Assembly: GCA_038040195.1 (NCBI GenBank)
Contig: JBBPIR010000008.1
Span: forward strand, 1 to 55,980
Origin: Chloroflexota bacterium
Lineage (GTDB): Bacteria; Chloroflexota; Limnocylindria; QHBO01
DNA: 55,980 bases
Reading direction: 5' to 3'
Below are positions 41,713 through 49,164 of this stretch, in pieces; position 1 is the stretch's first letter, and the number at the start of each line of letters is the position of its first letter. The notes below the pieces were generated by a model. It worked only from the letters and a program-made list of their open reading frames with translations, was not told the origin of the DNA and did not search any database. The translations under genes and the position numbers were made by a program.

Positions 41713-42279
41713 TCAGCCGGAAGGCGACGGCGGGACGGGCGGCGACTTCCGCGCCAGCCGTTGGGCCAACCCGCCAACGGTCAACGCCAGGCCCAGGCCG
41801 ATGATCGCCAGCGCCCCGATCAGGCGGAATGCCTCACCGCCAAAGGCAGTCGCCAGGGCCATGTAGGCGACCACACCGGCAATCGCCACCGCGGCGCCGA
41901 TCCATTTGAAGGCCGGCGCATCGGCCAGCCAACCGGCGGCATACAGGCCCAGGCCCAGGCTGAAGGGGACCACCGTCCACAGCGTGGACCACTCCGACCA
42001 TCGGTCGGTCAGGCTGGTGTACAGGAGTGCCAGGCCCACCAGCAGCAACAGGACGCCGGGGATCACCATGCCGGCCCGGAGCCGGCGCGACAGCCGCGAG
42101 AACAGGATGGGGATCAGGAAGAACAGCGACAGGAACACCAGAAACAGCGGCCACCAGGCCAGCAGGTCGGTGTCGAAGCCGTGGGCCGCGAACCACTCGC
42201 CGATCCAGGTCGAACTCAGCACGATGAGCCCGATCACGAGCAGCATCAGGCCCACCGTCAGCTCCAGGCTCCGGCTCAC
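41713..42279 (-). CDS. Hypothetical polytopic membrane protein
   Basis: A 188-residue protein with about six hydrophobic helices, starting RSLELTVGLMLLVIGLIVLS and including WWPLFLVFLSLFFLIPILF and MVIPGVLLLLVGLALLYTS. The repeated helix pattern resembles small proteins with DUF5668/LiaF-like membrane parts, but I make no firm assignment. The start is GTG 42279, with -10 box TATACT ending seven bases upstream, so it is probably leaderless. It follows the acyl-CoA dehydrogenase gene head to head with the preceding rightward gene's end. Confidence 0.6.
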   Translation of the reverse strand: MSRSLELTVGLMLLVIGLIVLSSTWIGEWFAAHGFDTDLLAWWPLFLVFLSLFFLIPILFSRLSRRLRAGMVIPGVLLLLVGLALLYTSLTDRWSEWSTLWTVVPFSLGLGLYAAGWLADAPAFKWIGAAVAIAGVVAYMALATAFGGEAFRLIGALAIIGLGLALTVGGLAQRLARKSPPVPPSPSG

Positions 42280-42286
42280 GGCGGCG

Positions 42287-42292
42287 AGTATA
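42287..42292 (-). promoter_or_regulatory. -10 box TATACT for a leaderless GTG-start membrane-protein gene
   Basis: TATACT on the minus strand ends seven bases before GTG 42279. It lies in the 21-bp gap after the acyl-CoA dehydrogenase stop. Confidence 0.6.
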
Positions 42293-42300
42293 GACGCGGG

Positions 42301-43497
42301 CTAGGACTCGCCCTCCCAGGCGGGCTGGGGCATGCGGAGGGGCTTGTCGGTGCGGTAGCCGAGCAGGTAGTCGGCCTGCATGAGGGTGTGGATCTGGCTC
42401 GTCCCCTCGTAGATGACCGAGCCCTTCGAGTTCCGCAGGAAGCGCTCCACCGGGTACTCGTCCGAGTAGCCGTAGGCCCCGTGAATCTGGATCGCGTCCA
42501 TGGCGCACTGGACCGCGTGGTCGGTGCAGAACCACTTGGCCAGGCCCGTCTCCCGGGTGCTGCGCAGGCCCTGGTTCTTCAGCCAGCCGGCCTTCCAGAC
42601 CAGCAGCCGCCCGGCCTCGATCCCCTGCTGCATGCGAGCCAGCATCTGCTTGACCAGCTGATGGCGGCCGATCTCCTCCCCGAACGCCTTCCGCTCGTGC
42701 GCGTACTTGACCGATGCGTCCAGGCACGCGACGGCCAGCCCCACGCTGCCCGCCGCCACCGTGTACCGACCCTGGTCGATGGCGCTCATGGCGATCGTGA
42801 AGCCCTCCCCCTCCTCGCCAACCCGGTTGGCCACCGGGACCTCACAGTCGCTGAAGTACAGGATCCCGGTGTTGCCGGCCCGGACCCCCAGCTTGCCGTG
42901 GAGCGAATCGGAGCTGAAGCCGGGAAACGCGCGCTCCACGATGAACGCGGTAATGCCCTTGTGGCCCAGCGAACGGTCGACGGTGGCAAAGACCAGGAAA
43001 TAGTCGGCGGTATCGGCCAGGCTGATCCAGACCTTCGATCCGTTCAGGATGTACCGATCCCCGTCGCGCCGGGCAGTGGTGGCCAGGTTGGCGGCGTCGC
43101 TTCCCACACCCGGCTCGGTCAGGCCAAAGGTCGCCAGCTTCTCCCCGCGCGCCTGCGGGACGAGGTAGCGCTGCTTCTGGTCCTCGTCCGCCCATTGCAG
43201 GAGCGTCAGCGAGTTCAGCCCGGTGTGGACGCTGAGGATGACCCGGAACGCGGTGTCGGCCCGCTCCATCTCCTCGCACAGGGCCGCGAAGGCAATGTAG
43301 TCCATGCCCGACCCGCCGTAGCGCTCGGGGATGGGCAGCCCCAGGAAGCCGACCGCACCCATCTTCTCGTACAGGCCGCGGTCGTAAGTCGAGGTCGAGT
43401 CGAGCTCTCGGATGCGGGGCAGGATCTCGCGCTCGCCGAAGGCGCGGGCGGTGCGCTGCACCTCGCGCTGCTCATCGGTCAGGGAGAAGTCGACCAT
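42301..43497 (-). CDS. Acyl-CoA dehydrogenase
   Basis: This FAD-dependent enzyme introduces the 2,3-double bond in acyl-CoA, the first step of beta-oxidation. At 398 residues it matches short/medium-chain members. Signatures are ATFGLTEPGVGSDAANLAT (FAD/substrate), YILNGSKVWISLADTADYFL, DQGRYTVAAGSVGLA, QIHGAYGYSDEYPVERFLRN and the catalytic Glu in GSVIYEGTSQIHTLM. A -10 box TAGAAT ends nine bases before the ATG. It complements the acyl-CoA synthetase, 3-hydroxyacyl-CoA dehydrogenase and thiolase at 13-17 kb. Confidence 0.95.
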   Translation of the reverse strand: MVDFSLTDEQREVQRTARAFGEREILPRIRELDSTSTYDRGLYEKMGAVGFLGLPIPERYGGSGMDYIAFAALCEEMERADTAFRVILSVHTGLNSLTLLQWADEDQKQRYLVPQARGEKLATFGLTEPGVGSDAANLATTARRDGDRYILNGSKVWISLADTADYFLVFATVDRSLGHKGITAFIVERAFPGFSSDSLHGKLGVRAGNTGILYFSDCEVPVANRVGEEGEGFTIAMSAIDQGRYTVAAGSVGLAVACLDASVKYAHERKAFGEEIGRHQLVKQMLARMQQGIEAGRLLVWKAGWLKNQGLRSTRETGLAKWFCTDHAVQCAMDAIQIHGAYGYSDEYPVERFLRNSKGSVIYEGTSQIHTLMQADYLLGYRTDKPLRMPQPAWEGES

Positions 43498-43506
43498 TGG
43501 TGCCGG

Positions 43507-43512
43507 ATTCTA
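43507..43512 (-). promoter_or_regulatory. -10 box TAGAAT for leaderless acyl-CoA dehydrogenase
   Basis: TAGAAT on the minus strand ends nine bases before the ATG at 43497; no ribosome site lies between. Confidence 0.65.
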
Positions 43513-43567
43513 GCCCCCTGAAACGCCGTCGCTGGGTCGGTTGAATTCCGATATCGCCGGTCGGGAA

Positions 43568-43597
43568 TTGACGGTCGCGGCAGGTCCCGCGTAGCAT
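43568..43597 (+). promoter_or_regulatory. Promoter (-35 TTGACG, -10 TAGCAT) for the FTR1 gene
   Basis: TTGACG and TAGCAT are 18 bp apart. The leader of about 55 nt contains a GCCGG...CCGGC hairpin and the AGGAGA ribosome site of the FTR1 gene. I see no obvious Fur box. Confidence 0.7.
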
Positions 43598-43659
43598 GGC
43601 TGGGGCGTGCGCGGCCGGCTCTGTGCGTCCGGCCCGCCGGCCCCAAACAGGAGACGTGG

Positions 43660-44550
43660 ATGGAACTGGGCGCCCTGAGTTCCGGTCTGATCACCGGCCT
43701 GCGTGAGGGGGTCGAAGCCGCCCTCATCGTCGCCATCATCCTGGCCTACCTGGATCGGACTGGTAACCGGCGCCACTTCCAACGGGTGTGGGTCGGGGTC
43801 GGCGCGGCGGTTGCGCTGAGCGTGGCGATCGGGGTCGCGCTGTGGGCGACGATCGGGGGCCTGCCGCAGCCCGCCGAGCAGGTCTTCGAAGCCGCGGCCA
43901 TGATCCTGGCCGCCGGCGTGGTGACCTGGATGCTGTTCTGGATGCGGCGGATGGCGGCCAACATGCGCGGCGAGCTCCAGGCCGCGGTGGACCGCTCGTT
44001 GACCGACGCGTCGGTCTGGGGCCTGACGATCCTGGCCTTCGCCGCGGTCGTCCGCGAGGGGATCGAGACCTCGCTCTTCCTGCTCGGCCAGGTCGCCGCC
44101 GCATCATCCGCGGCCGGCGGGTCGCTGGCCGTCCTGCTGGGCGCGCTCATCGGTCTGGCACTCGCGGTCGGCATCGGCTATGGCTTCTACCGCGGCGCCC
44201 ACGTCATCAACCTGCGCACCTTCTTCCGCTGGACCGGGGTGGCGCTGATCTTCATCGCCGCCGGGCTGCTGAGCCACGCCGTTCACGAGCTGGTGGAGAT
44301 CGGCGTGATCACCATCGGCACCGAGACCGCGTTCGACCTGAGCGGGATCCTCCCCCACTCCGGGGAGGGCCTGGCGGCGCTCCTGGGCAGCCTCCTTCGG
44401 GCGATGTTCGGCTACACGTCTCAACCGGAGTGGGTCACGTTCCTGACCTGGCTGGGGTACATCGTGGTCGTGCTCCCGCTATACCTCCGGCCGCTCCGGC
44501 CGGCCGAGGCAGCCAGCCGACCGGTGGAGCAGACGACCGCCAAGGCCTAG
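43660..44550 (+). CDS. FTR1-family iron permease
   Basis: A 296-residue, seven-helix high-affinity iron permease, the EfeU/FTR1 type that takes up ferric or ferrous iron. Both REGxE iron-binding motifs are present: LREGVEAAL (Arg15-Glu19) and VREGIETSLF (Arg132-Glu136). The TM spacing and the short cytoplasmic C-terminus fit. EfeO and EfeB partners are not adjacent, so it is an orphan permease. A TTGACG-N18-TAGCAT promoter and an AGGAGA ribosome site precede it. It converges on the dienelactone hydrolase gene with 8 bp between. Confidence 0.92.
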   Translation: MELGALSSGLITGLREGVEAALIVAIILAYLDRTGNRRHFQRVWVGVGAAVALSVAIGVALWATIGGLPQPAEQVFEAAAMILAAGVVTWMLFWMRRMAANMRGELQAAVDRSLTDASVWGLTILAFAAVVREGIETSLFLLGQVAAASSAAGGSLAVLLGALIGLALAVGIGYGFYRGAHVINLRTFFRWTGVALIFIAAGLLSHAVHELVEIGVITIGTETAFDLSGILPHSGEGLAALLGSLLRAMFGYTSQPEWVTFLTWLGYIVVVLPLYLRPLRPAEAASRPVEQTTAKA

Positions 44551-44558
44551 GCCGGGGC

Positions 44559-45329
44559 TCAGTCCCCGACCGGAATCCCCACGAAACCCAGCACCTGGCG
44601 CCATGCGTCGGCGGCGGCCTCGGCATGCTCGTCCGCGCTGCGGTCGAAGAACGAGTGCGGCGCGTCCGGGTACGTGATGAGCCGATGCTCGACGCCGGCA
44701 GCCTTCAGCGCGGCATCGAAGGCGGCGATGCTCTCGGCCGGGATGCCCGGGTCGGCGCCGCCGAACAGGCCGAGCACCGGGCTCGTGAAGTGCGGCGCGC
44801 GGTCGACCGGCTCAGGCAGGCCGGCCCGGTTGGGACCACTCGGCGGGCCGTAGAAGCCGATGACACCGTCTAGTCCATGCCCCTCGCCGGCCTGGAGGAA
44901 GGACACTCGCCCAAAGAAGCAGAAGCCCAGGCTGTACACGCGCTCGGCGGCTCCTCCATCGGGGGCGCGCAGCGCTTCGACCGCCGCCGCCACGTCAGCC
45001 GAGATGGTCTCGTGGCGGGTCTGGCTCACGTGGGGCATGGCATCGAAGTCGGGCCCCCGGCGGCCGAGGCCCGCGGTCCGCGCGTAGGGGTCGATGGCCA
45101 CCGCATGCACGCCGGCCTCGGCCAGGCGACGGGCCAGGTCCTCGTAGAAGGAATTCAGGCCGCCCGCGTCGGGCATGACGACGATGCCGGGCCCGCCCGG
45201 GGAGGCGGCGCGCGCGAGATGGGCCGCGAACTGCGTGCCGTCGGCCGAGGTCAGGACCAGGTCACGGGCGTCGACAGCGCCGCCGCGGATGGGGGGCAGC
45301 GGCGGGCGTGCATCGGCCGGATGGCACAT
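44559..45329 (-). CDS. Dienelactone hydrolase-family alpha/beta hydrolase
   Basis: A 256-residue alpha/beta hydrolase of the DLH family. The nucleophile is Cys137 in LGFCFFGRVS (the family usually has GFCxGG), the acid is the Asp in LFGGADPGIP and the His is in DAPHSFFD. The cap-like segment DPYARTAGLGRRGPDFD is present. The true substrate is unlikely to be dienelactone; many family members act on diverse esters or lactones. It starts three bases after the rhomboid stop, so the two are co-transcribed. Confidence 0.86.
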   Translation of the reverse strand: MCHPADARPPLPPIRGGAVDARDLVLTSADGTQFAAHLARAASPGGPGIVVMPDAGGLNSFYEDLARRLAEAGVHAVAIDPYARTAGLGRRGPDFDAMPHVSQTRHETISADVAAAVEALRAPDGGAAERVYSLGFCFFGRVSFLQAGEGHGLDGVIGFYGPPSGPNRAGLPEPVDRAPHFTSPVLGLFGGADPGIPAESIAAFDAALKAAGVEHRLITYPDAPHSFFDRSADEHAEAAADAWRQVLGFVGIPVGD

Positions 45330-45332
45330 CGG

Positions 45333-46475
45333 TCAGGCGATGTTGAGCATCGCCACCGCGGTGCCGGCCACCAACAGCCCGGCGACCCCCAGGTACACGG
45401 CCACCCGCATCAGCATCGGCATGCCGGCGATGACAGCTCCGCTGGCGACCTGCCATTGGCCGGCCAGGGTGAATGCCGGCGACGGCGGCAGCAGCCAGCC
45501 AAGGACGAGGCCCACCGCCAGGCCGCCCAGGTGGCCGGTGATGCTGATCCCGGGCACGAAGAACGTGATAGCCAGGTTGATGAACAGCAGGGACCCGACC
45601 TGGCCCAGGACCATCCGCGTCTGCCGCGGCAGCGCCAGATGGCGGCGCCGGGAGACGGCGAACGCCAGCCCCAGCAGCCCGAAGATGGCGCCGCTGGCCC
45701 CAACCGCCGGCTGCTGGGGTGCGGCCAGGACGGTCAGCACGGAGCCCCCGGCGGCGCACAGCAGGTAGATGGCCAAGTACTCGATTCGCCCGTACAGCTG
45801 CTCGAGGAGCGGTCCGAACAGGAACAGGGCCCACATGTTGAACAGGATGTGGAACAGGTTGACGTGCAGGAAGGCGCTGGTCAGGATCCGCCACCACTCG
45901 CCGGCCGCCACCGCGTCACCACTTACGAAGCCTGCCTCCAGCAGGGGCCCACTCGCCCCCAGAACCCCACCGCCCAGAACCGAGTCAAGCACGAACACCC
46001 CGACGTTGGCGCCGATGAGGATCCAGGTCACGAACGGGGCGTACGTGGCATACGCCCCTCGGGATCGGTTGAACTCGCGGCGGGCCGTGAAGTCGTGGCC
46101 GGTCTCCTTGGCCAGCCAGGCCAGCCGGCTGGCTATGGGCGGGCGTTCCATCGGCGGGGCCCGGCGATCGGCCTCGCGGTAGGCCTCGATGGCGGCATTC
46201 AGATCGCCATCGCGCACCAGTTGCTCGGCCATCGACCGCCAGCCGATCCACGAGGCGGCGCTCTCGGTGTCCGCGGCCGCCCTCCACGCCTGCATGGCGC
46301 CGGCTTCGTCATCCATGCGGTAGCGCCCGGTGCCGATCAGCATCCACGCCGCGCCGACCAGCTCAGGATTGCCGGACCGGGTCATGTCCTCGACCGCGGC
46401 AAGGGCCCGTTCGGGGTCGCCCGAGTCGAGGAGGCGGCGCGCCTCGGCGAGGACGGCCATGGGGTCGGCGGACAT
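45333..46475 (-). CDS. Rhomboid intramembrane serine protease with N-terminal TPR-like domain
   Basis: A 380-residue protein. Residues 1-140 are soluble and TPR-like (LAEARRLLDSGDPERALAAV, EAGAMQAWRAAADTESAA). The rhomboid core follows: HILFNMWALFLFGPLLEQLY with Asn213, the catalytic Ser261 in VGASGAIFG, and His315 in ITGHLGGLAVG. The serine-histidine dyad is intact. A final helix follows. The cytosolic repeat domain probably recruits substrates or a partner. A CATACT box eight bases before the ATG may be the -10 of a leaderless promoter. Confidence 0.92.
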   Translation of the reverse strand: MSADPMAVLAEARRLLDSGDPERALAAVEDMTRSGNPELVGAAWMLIGTGRYRMDDEAGAMQAWRAAADTESAASWIGWRSMAEQLVRDGDLNAAIEAYREADRRAPPMERPPIASRLAWLAKETGHDFTARREFNRSRGAYATYAPFVTWILIGANVGVFVLDSVLGGGVLGASGPLLEAGFVSGDAVAAGEWWRILTSAFLHVNLFHILFNMWALFLFGPLLEQLYGRIEYLAIYLLCAAGGSVLTVLAAPQQPAVGASGAIFGLLGLAFAVSRRRHLALPRQTRMVLGQVGSLLFINLAITFFVPGISITGHLGGLAVGLVLGWLLPPSPAFTLAGQWQVASGAVIAGMPMLMRVAVYLGVAGLLVAGTAVAMLNIA

Positions 46476-46483
46476 GCCGGCGT

Positions 46484-46489
46484 AGTATG
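46484..46489 (-). promoter_or_regulatory. -10-like box CATACT for the rhomboid gene
   Basis: CATACT on the minus strand ends eight bases before the ATG at 46475. It departs from TANNNT at the first base, so confidence is lower. Confidence 0.35.
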
Positions 46490-46500
46490 CCAGCCATGCG

Positions 46501-46532
46501 AACGACCGCCGGACGTGGGTCCGACGGTCGTT
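46501..46532 (-). terminator. Strong hairpin between the BldC-like gene and the rhomboid gene
   Basis: A 14-bp stem with one mismatch (46501-46514 with 46519-46532) and a four-base loop lies just upstream of the rhomboid promoter. There is no T tract, so termination is not certain; GC-rich inverted repeats also occur between it and the BldC-like stop. Confidence 0.45.
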
Positions 46533-46603
46533 TGCGCCCCCCTGGAGGGGCCTGCCCGCCCGTCGCCCCGGGCGGTGGTCTTATGGGAGCCCCGAGGGCC
46601 GGC

Positions 46604-46789
46604 TTACTTGGCCCGGTGCAGGAACTCCACCACGTCGTTGTACCGGAAGCGGCGGTCGCCGCGCTTGACGACGCGGAAGAACGGCAGTTCGCCGCGGTCG
46701 CCAAGGCGCTTCACGGTGTTGACGTGGAGATGCAGCATCTCGGCCACTTCGGTGGCCGTCAGCAATTTGCCGCCTTCGTCTTGCATCAT
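46604..46789 (-). CDS. BldC-like / excisionase-type helix-turn-helix DNA-binding protein
   Basis: A 61-residue protein consisting almost entirely of a MerR-type winged helix-turn-helix: LLTATEVAEMLHLHVNTVKR, then GDRGELPFFRVVKRGDRRFR and YNDVVEFLHRAK. This is the BldC/excisionase-like single-domain family. BldC regulates development in Streptomyces by cooperative binding to tandem repeats; here no developmental genes are nearby. ATG 46789 or ATG 46786 may be used; GGGAGAG lies 11-14 bases upstream. It is divergent from the ferredoxin gene, which has direct repeats in front of it, so autoregulation or control of that gene is possible. Confidence 0.85.
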   Translation of the reverse strand: MMQDEGGKLLTATEVAEMLHLHVNTVKRLGDRGELPFFRVVKRGDRRFRYNDVVEFLHRAK

Positions 46790-46873
46790 GTGTGGTGTTG
46801 CTCTCCCAACCACTCTGGTGAGGTATGAGCCGCGCCGGCTCGGAGGGTACTGGTCGGCGCGGCTCGTGGTCGG

Positions 46874-46879
46874 ATAGTA
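46874..46879 (-). promoter_or_regulatory. -10 box TACTAT for the BldC-like gene
   Basis: TACTAT on the minus strand would give a leader of about 80 nt carrying GGGAGAG. It is the best -10 candidate in the divergent region. Confidence 0.4.
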
Positions 46880-46905
46880 GGGTTCCGGTGCTCTGCGGAG
46901 CCCCG

Positions 46906-46937
46906 GTACATTCGGTCCGAGGCGGGAGTACATTCGG
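46906..46937 (+). promoter_or_regulatory. Direct repeat GTACATTCGG x2 with -10 TACATT before the ferredoxin gene
   Basis: GTACATTCGG occurs at 46906-46915 and 46928-46937, 22 bp apart or about two helical turns. The second copy contains TACATT ending nine bases before the ATG at 46944, so it doubles as a leaderless -10. The first copy could be an operator half or an ancestral duplicate. Confidence 0.6.
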
Positions 46938-46943
46938 AAGGAG

Positions 46944-47345
46944 ATGTCCCTGTTCGAGCGTCATGTCTTCGTCTGCACCTCCGGGGAGTGGTGCCCCACG
47001 GTGGATGGTGACGGACTGGGCGTGCATGCCGCCCTGAAGGCTCACGTGGCCGAGGCCGGCCTGGCCGACCGTGTGCGGGTCAACAAATCCGGCTGCTTCT
47101 CCCAGTGCGGCAACGGACCGATGGTGGTGGTCTACCCCGAGGGGATCTGGTACTCGGCGGTCAGCCCTGCTGACACGGCCGAGATCTTGGAGCGCCACCT
47201 GGTTGCTGGGGAGCCGGTAGAGCGCCTGCGGTTTCGCCCGACCACGATGGGATCCCACGAGCTGGACCGCGACCCCGACGGCCGGCCGATCGGTCGCACC
47301 GCGCCGTGGCCCACGCCCGGTCGGGACCAAATTCAAGACGCCTGA
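46944..47345 (+). CDS. Thioredoxin-like [2Fe-2S] ferredoxin
   Basis: A 133-residue protein with a thioredoxin-like [2Fe-2S] ferredoxin domain, related to NuoE and to Azotobacter FeSII. The four cluster ligands are Cys11 and Cys17 in VFVCTSGEWCPT and Cys51 and Cys55 in SGCFSQCGNGPM. MVVVYPEGIWYSAVSPADTA follows the cluster as in the family. Beyond residue 90 there is an extra polar tail. The ATG is nine bases from a -10 box and an AAGGAG sequence directly touches it, too close for normal use, so leaderless initiation is more likely. Its redox partner is not evident. Confidence 0.88.
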   Translation: MSLFERHVFVCTSGEWCPTVDGDGLGVHAALKAHVAEAGLADRVRVNKSGCFSQCGNGPMVVVYPEGIWYSAVSPADTAEILERHLVAGEPVERLRFRPTTMGSHELDRDPDGRPIGRTAPWPTPGRDQIQDA

Positions 47346-47366
47346 ACGGACTGAGGCGATTCCCGC

Positions 47367-48167
47367 CTAGCGAGCGATCCCTCCTGCCTCCTCGCTGATG
47401 CGCTGGGCGAGGTAGACGGGCAGCACCGACAGCAGGATCAGGACCAGCGCCACGACGTTGACCACGGGCAGCTCGTTCGGTCTCTGGATGGCGCCCAGGA
47501 TCCACAAGGGGATGGTTTCAGTTCCGGGGCCCGCCGTGAAGTTGGTGACGATGACTTCATCAAAGGACAGCGCGAATGCCAAGAGGGCGCCCGACAGGAG
47601 CGCGGTGCGCATCCCGGGAAGCGTGATCCGCCGGAACGTGGTGAACGAGTCCGCCCCCAAATCGGCGGAGGCCTCCTCCGGAGACCGCGGAAGGCGTCGA
47701 AGCCGGGCGATGACGTTGTTGTAGGCAATCACGACACAGAAGGTGGCATGCCCGATGATGATCGTCGCCAGGCCGAAGTCGATGCCCACGGTCTGGAAGG
47801 TCGTGCTCAGCGCGACGCCGGTGACAACGCCGGGCAGCGCAATGGGGAGGATGACGATGAAAGAGATTGTCTCCTTGCCGAAGAACTCGAATCGTTGGAC
47901 GGCCAGGGCGGCCAGCGTCCCCAAGATCAGTGCCACCGCCGTCGCGCCCACGCCAGCCAGGATCGAGTTCCAGAAAGCCTCGATGATCCGGGGGTTGGCG
48001 GCCGCCTGGGTGAACCAGTTCAAGGTGAAGCCGGTGGGTGGCCACGCCAGGGTTCGGCTCGGGTTGAAGGCGTAGACGGCCAGGACGACCAGCGGCAAGT
48101 ACAGGAAGACCAGCACGCCCCCGGAGAACACCCGCAGGGCGACCCGAACCAGCGGAGACTCAGTCAC
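47367..48167 (-). CDS. potC: Polyamine-type ABC transporter permease (PotC-like)
   Basis: A 266-residue permease of the spermidine/putrescine family. It begins with a membrane helix (GGVLVFLYLPLVVLAVYAFN), has PTGFTLNWFTQ as in PotC, and the EAA loop DLGADSFTTFRRITLPGMRT. FDEVIVTNFTAGPGTETIPL is a characteristic PotC segment. It is the last gene of potA-potD-potB-potC and lies 12 bp after potB. The exact substrate (polyamine or another cationic organic solute) cannot be read from the permease. Confidence 0.92.
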   Translation of the reverse strand: MTESPLVRVALRVFSGGVLVFLYLPLVVLAVYAFNPSRTLAWPPTGFTLNWFTQAAANPRIIEAFWNSILAGVGATAVALILGTLAALAVQRFEFFGKETISFIVILPIALPGVVTGVALSTTFQTVGIDFGLATIIIGHATFCVVIAYNNVIARLRRLPRSPEEASADLGADSFTTFRRITLPGMRTALLSGALLAFALSFDEVIVTNFTAGPGTETIPLWILGAIQRPNELPVVNVVALVLILLSVLPVYLAQRISEEAGGIAR

Positions 48168-48179
48168 GAGGCTGGGCGC

Positions 48180-49076
48180 TCACAGCGAGGCGAACGCGCC
48201 GAAGCGGCGTGCAATCAGCAGGTACACGACCATGATCACGATCGGCAGCAGCGAGTAGGCGGCCGCAATCGGCAAACTGCCCAGGGTGGAGTTGTCGTAG
48301 ATGACATTACCGATGAACTTCGTGTTCGAGACCAGGGCCGGGGTGATGTAGTCCCCGAGCGAAAGGGAGAAGGTGAAGATCGACCCGGCAACGACAGCGG
48401 GCAGAGCCAGGGGCAGCACGACCCGGCGAAACGTGCGCCAGGAGCGTGCACCGAGGTCGCTCGACGCTTCGAGCAGCGAGTTGGGGATACGTTCCAGCCC
48501 GGCATAGATCGGGAGAATCATGTACGGCAACCACAGGTAGCTGAGCACCAGCCAGCTACCGGCGACCTCGGTGAGCCCCGGCCCCTCGACGCCCAGTGGG
48601 GCAAGGATGGAGTCGACCAGACCGTTGCCCTGCAGGATCGCCCGCCAGGCGTAGATCTTCACCAGGTAGCTCGCCCACAACGGCATGAGCACCGCAACCA
48701 CGAGCAGGCGGCGTCGGCGAGGCGACGCGACACGGGCCATGTAGTAGGCGATCGGGAACCCCAGCGCGATGTCCGTCAGCGTTACCAGCACCGCAACCGA
48801 GATGGTCCGTATCGCAATCGTGCGGTAGACGTCGACGGTGAAGATGGTCTCGAACGCGTCCAGAGTCCATGTGAACGGGATGACCTGGCCGCTGAAAGCG
48901 TCTTTTTCCCAGAACGCGTTGAGGAGCAGGATGGCGAGGGAGCCGAGGTAGACCAGGACCATCCACACCCACGGCCCGGCCAGCAGGAGCCGGAGTTGCA
49001 CTCGGGGTCGGGCGTGGAGCCACGCCGCAAACCGACGACCCGCCGTCGGCTGGATAGGCGCCGCTGACGGCGTCAT
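48180..49076 (-). CDS. potB: Polyamine-type ABC transporter permease (PotB-like)
   Basis: A 298-residue permease with a polar N-terminus, then RLLLAGPWVWMVLVYLGSLA, the segment GFPIAYYMAR, LPLWASYLVKIYAWRAILQG (PotB-like) and the EAA loop DLGARSWRTFRRVVLPLALP. FSLSLGDYITPALVSNTKFI is typical. It pairs with PotC. A stable hairpin separates it from the potD gene upstream, which probably lowers permease expression relative to the binding protein. Confidence 0.92.
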   Translation of the reverse strand: MTPSAAPIQPTAGRRFAAWLHARPRVQLRLLLAGPWVWMVLVYLGSLAILLLNAFWEKDAFSGQVIPFTWTLDAFETIFTVDVYRTIAIRTISVAVLVTLTDIALGFPIAYYMARVASPRRRRLLVVAVLMPLWASYLVKIYAWRAILQGNGLVDSILAPLGVEGPGLTEVAGSWLVLSYLWLPYMILPIYAGLERIPNSLLEASSDLGARSWRTFRRVVLPLALPAVVAGSIFTFSLSLGDYITPALVSNTKFIGNVIYDNSTLGSLPIAAAYSLLPIVIMVVYLLIARRFGAFASL

Positions 49077-49099
49077 GGCCTGACCTCAGTCGGAAACGG

Positions 49100-49135
49100 A
49101 GCGGCTCCCCGGTGGATGTCCCGCGGGGAGCCGCT
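49100..49135 (-). promoter_or_regulatory. Stable intercistronic hairpin between potD and potB
   Basis: AGCGGCTCCCC (49100-49110) is perfectly complementary to GGGGAGCCGCT (49125-49135), an 11-bp stem with a 14-base loop, 30 bp after the potD stop and without a T tract. Such hairpins protect the upstream binding-protein message or partly terminate transcription. Confidence 0.7.
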
Positions 49136-49164
49136 GCTTGCTAACGGACCGGAAGGCGACGGCT

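Noticed and set aside
46490-46603. Small RNA gene in the hairpin-rich gap between the rhomboid and BldC-like genes
   Set aside because: Several GC-rich inverted repeats are visible, but there is no promoter or T tract to define an RNA gene; a terminator region is the simpler reading.
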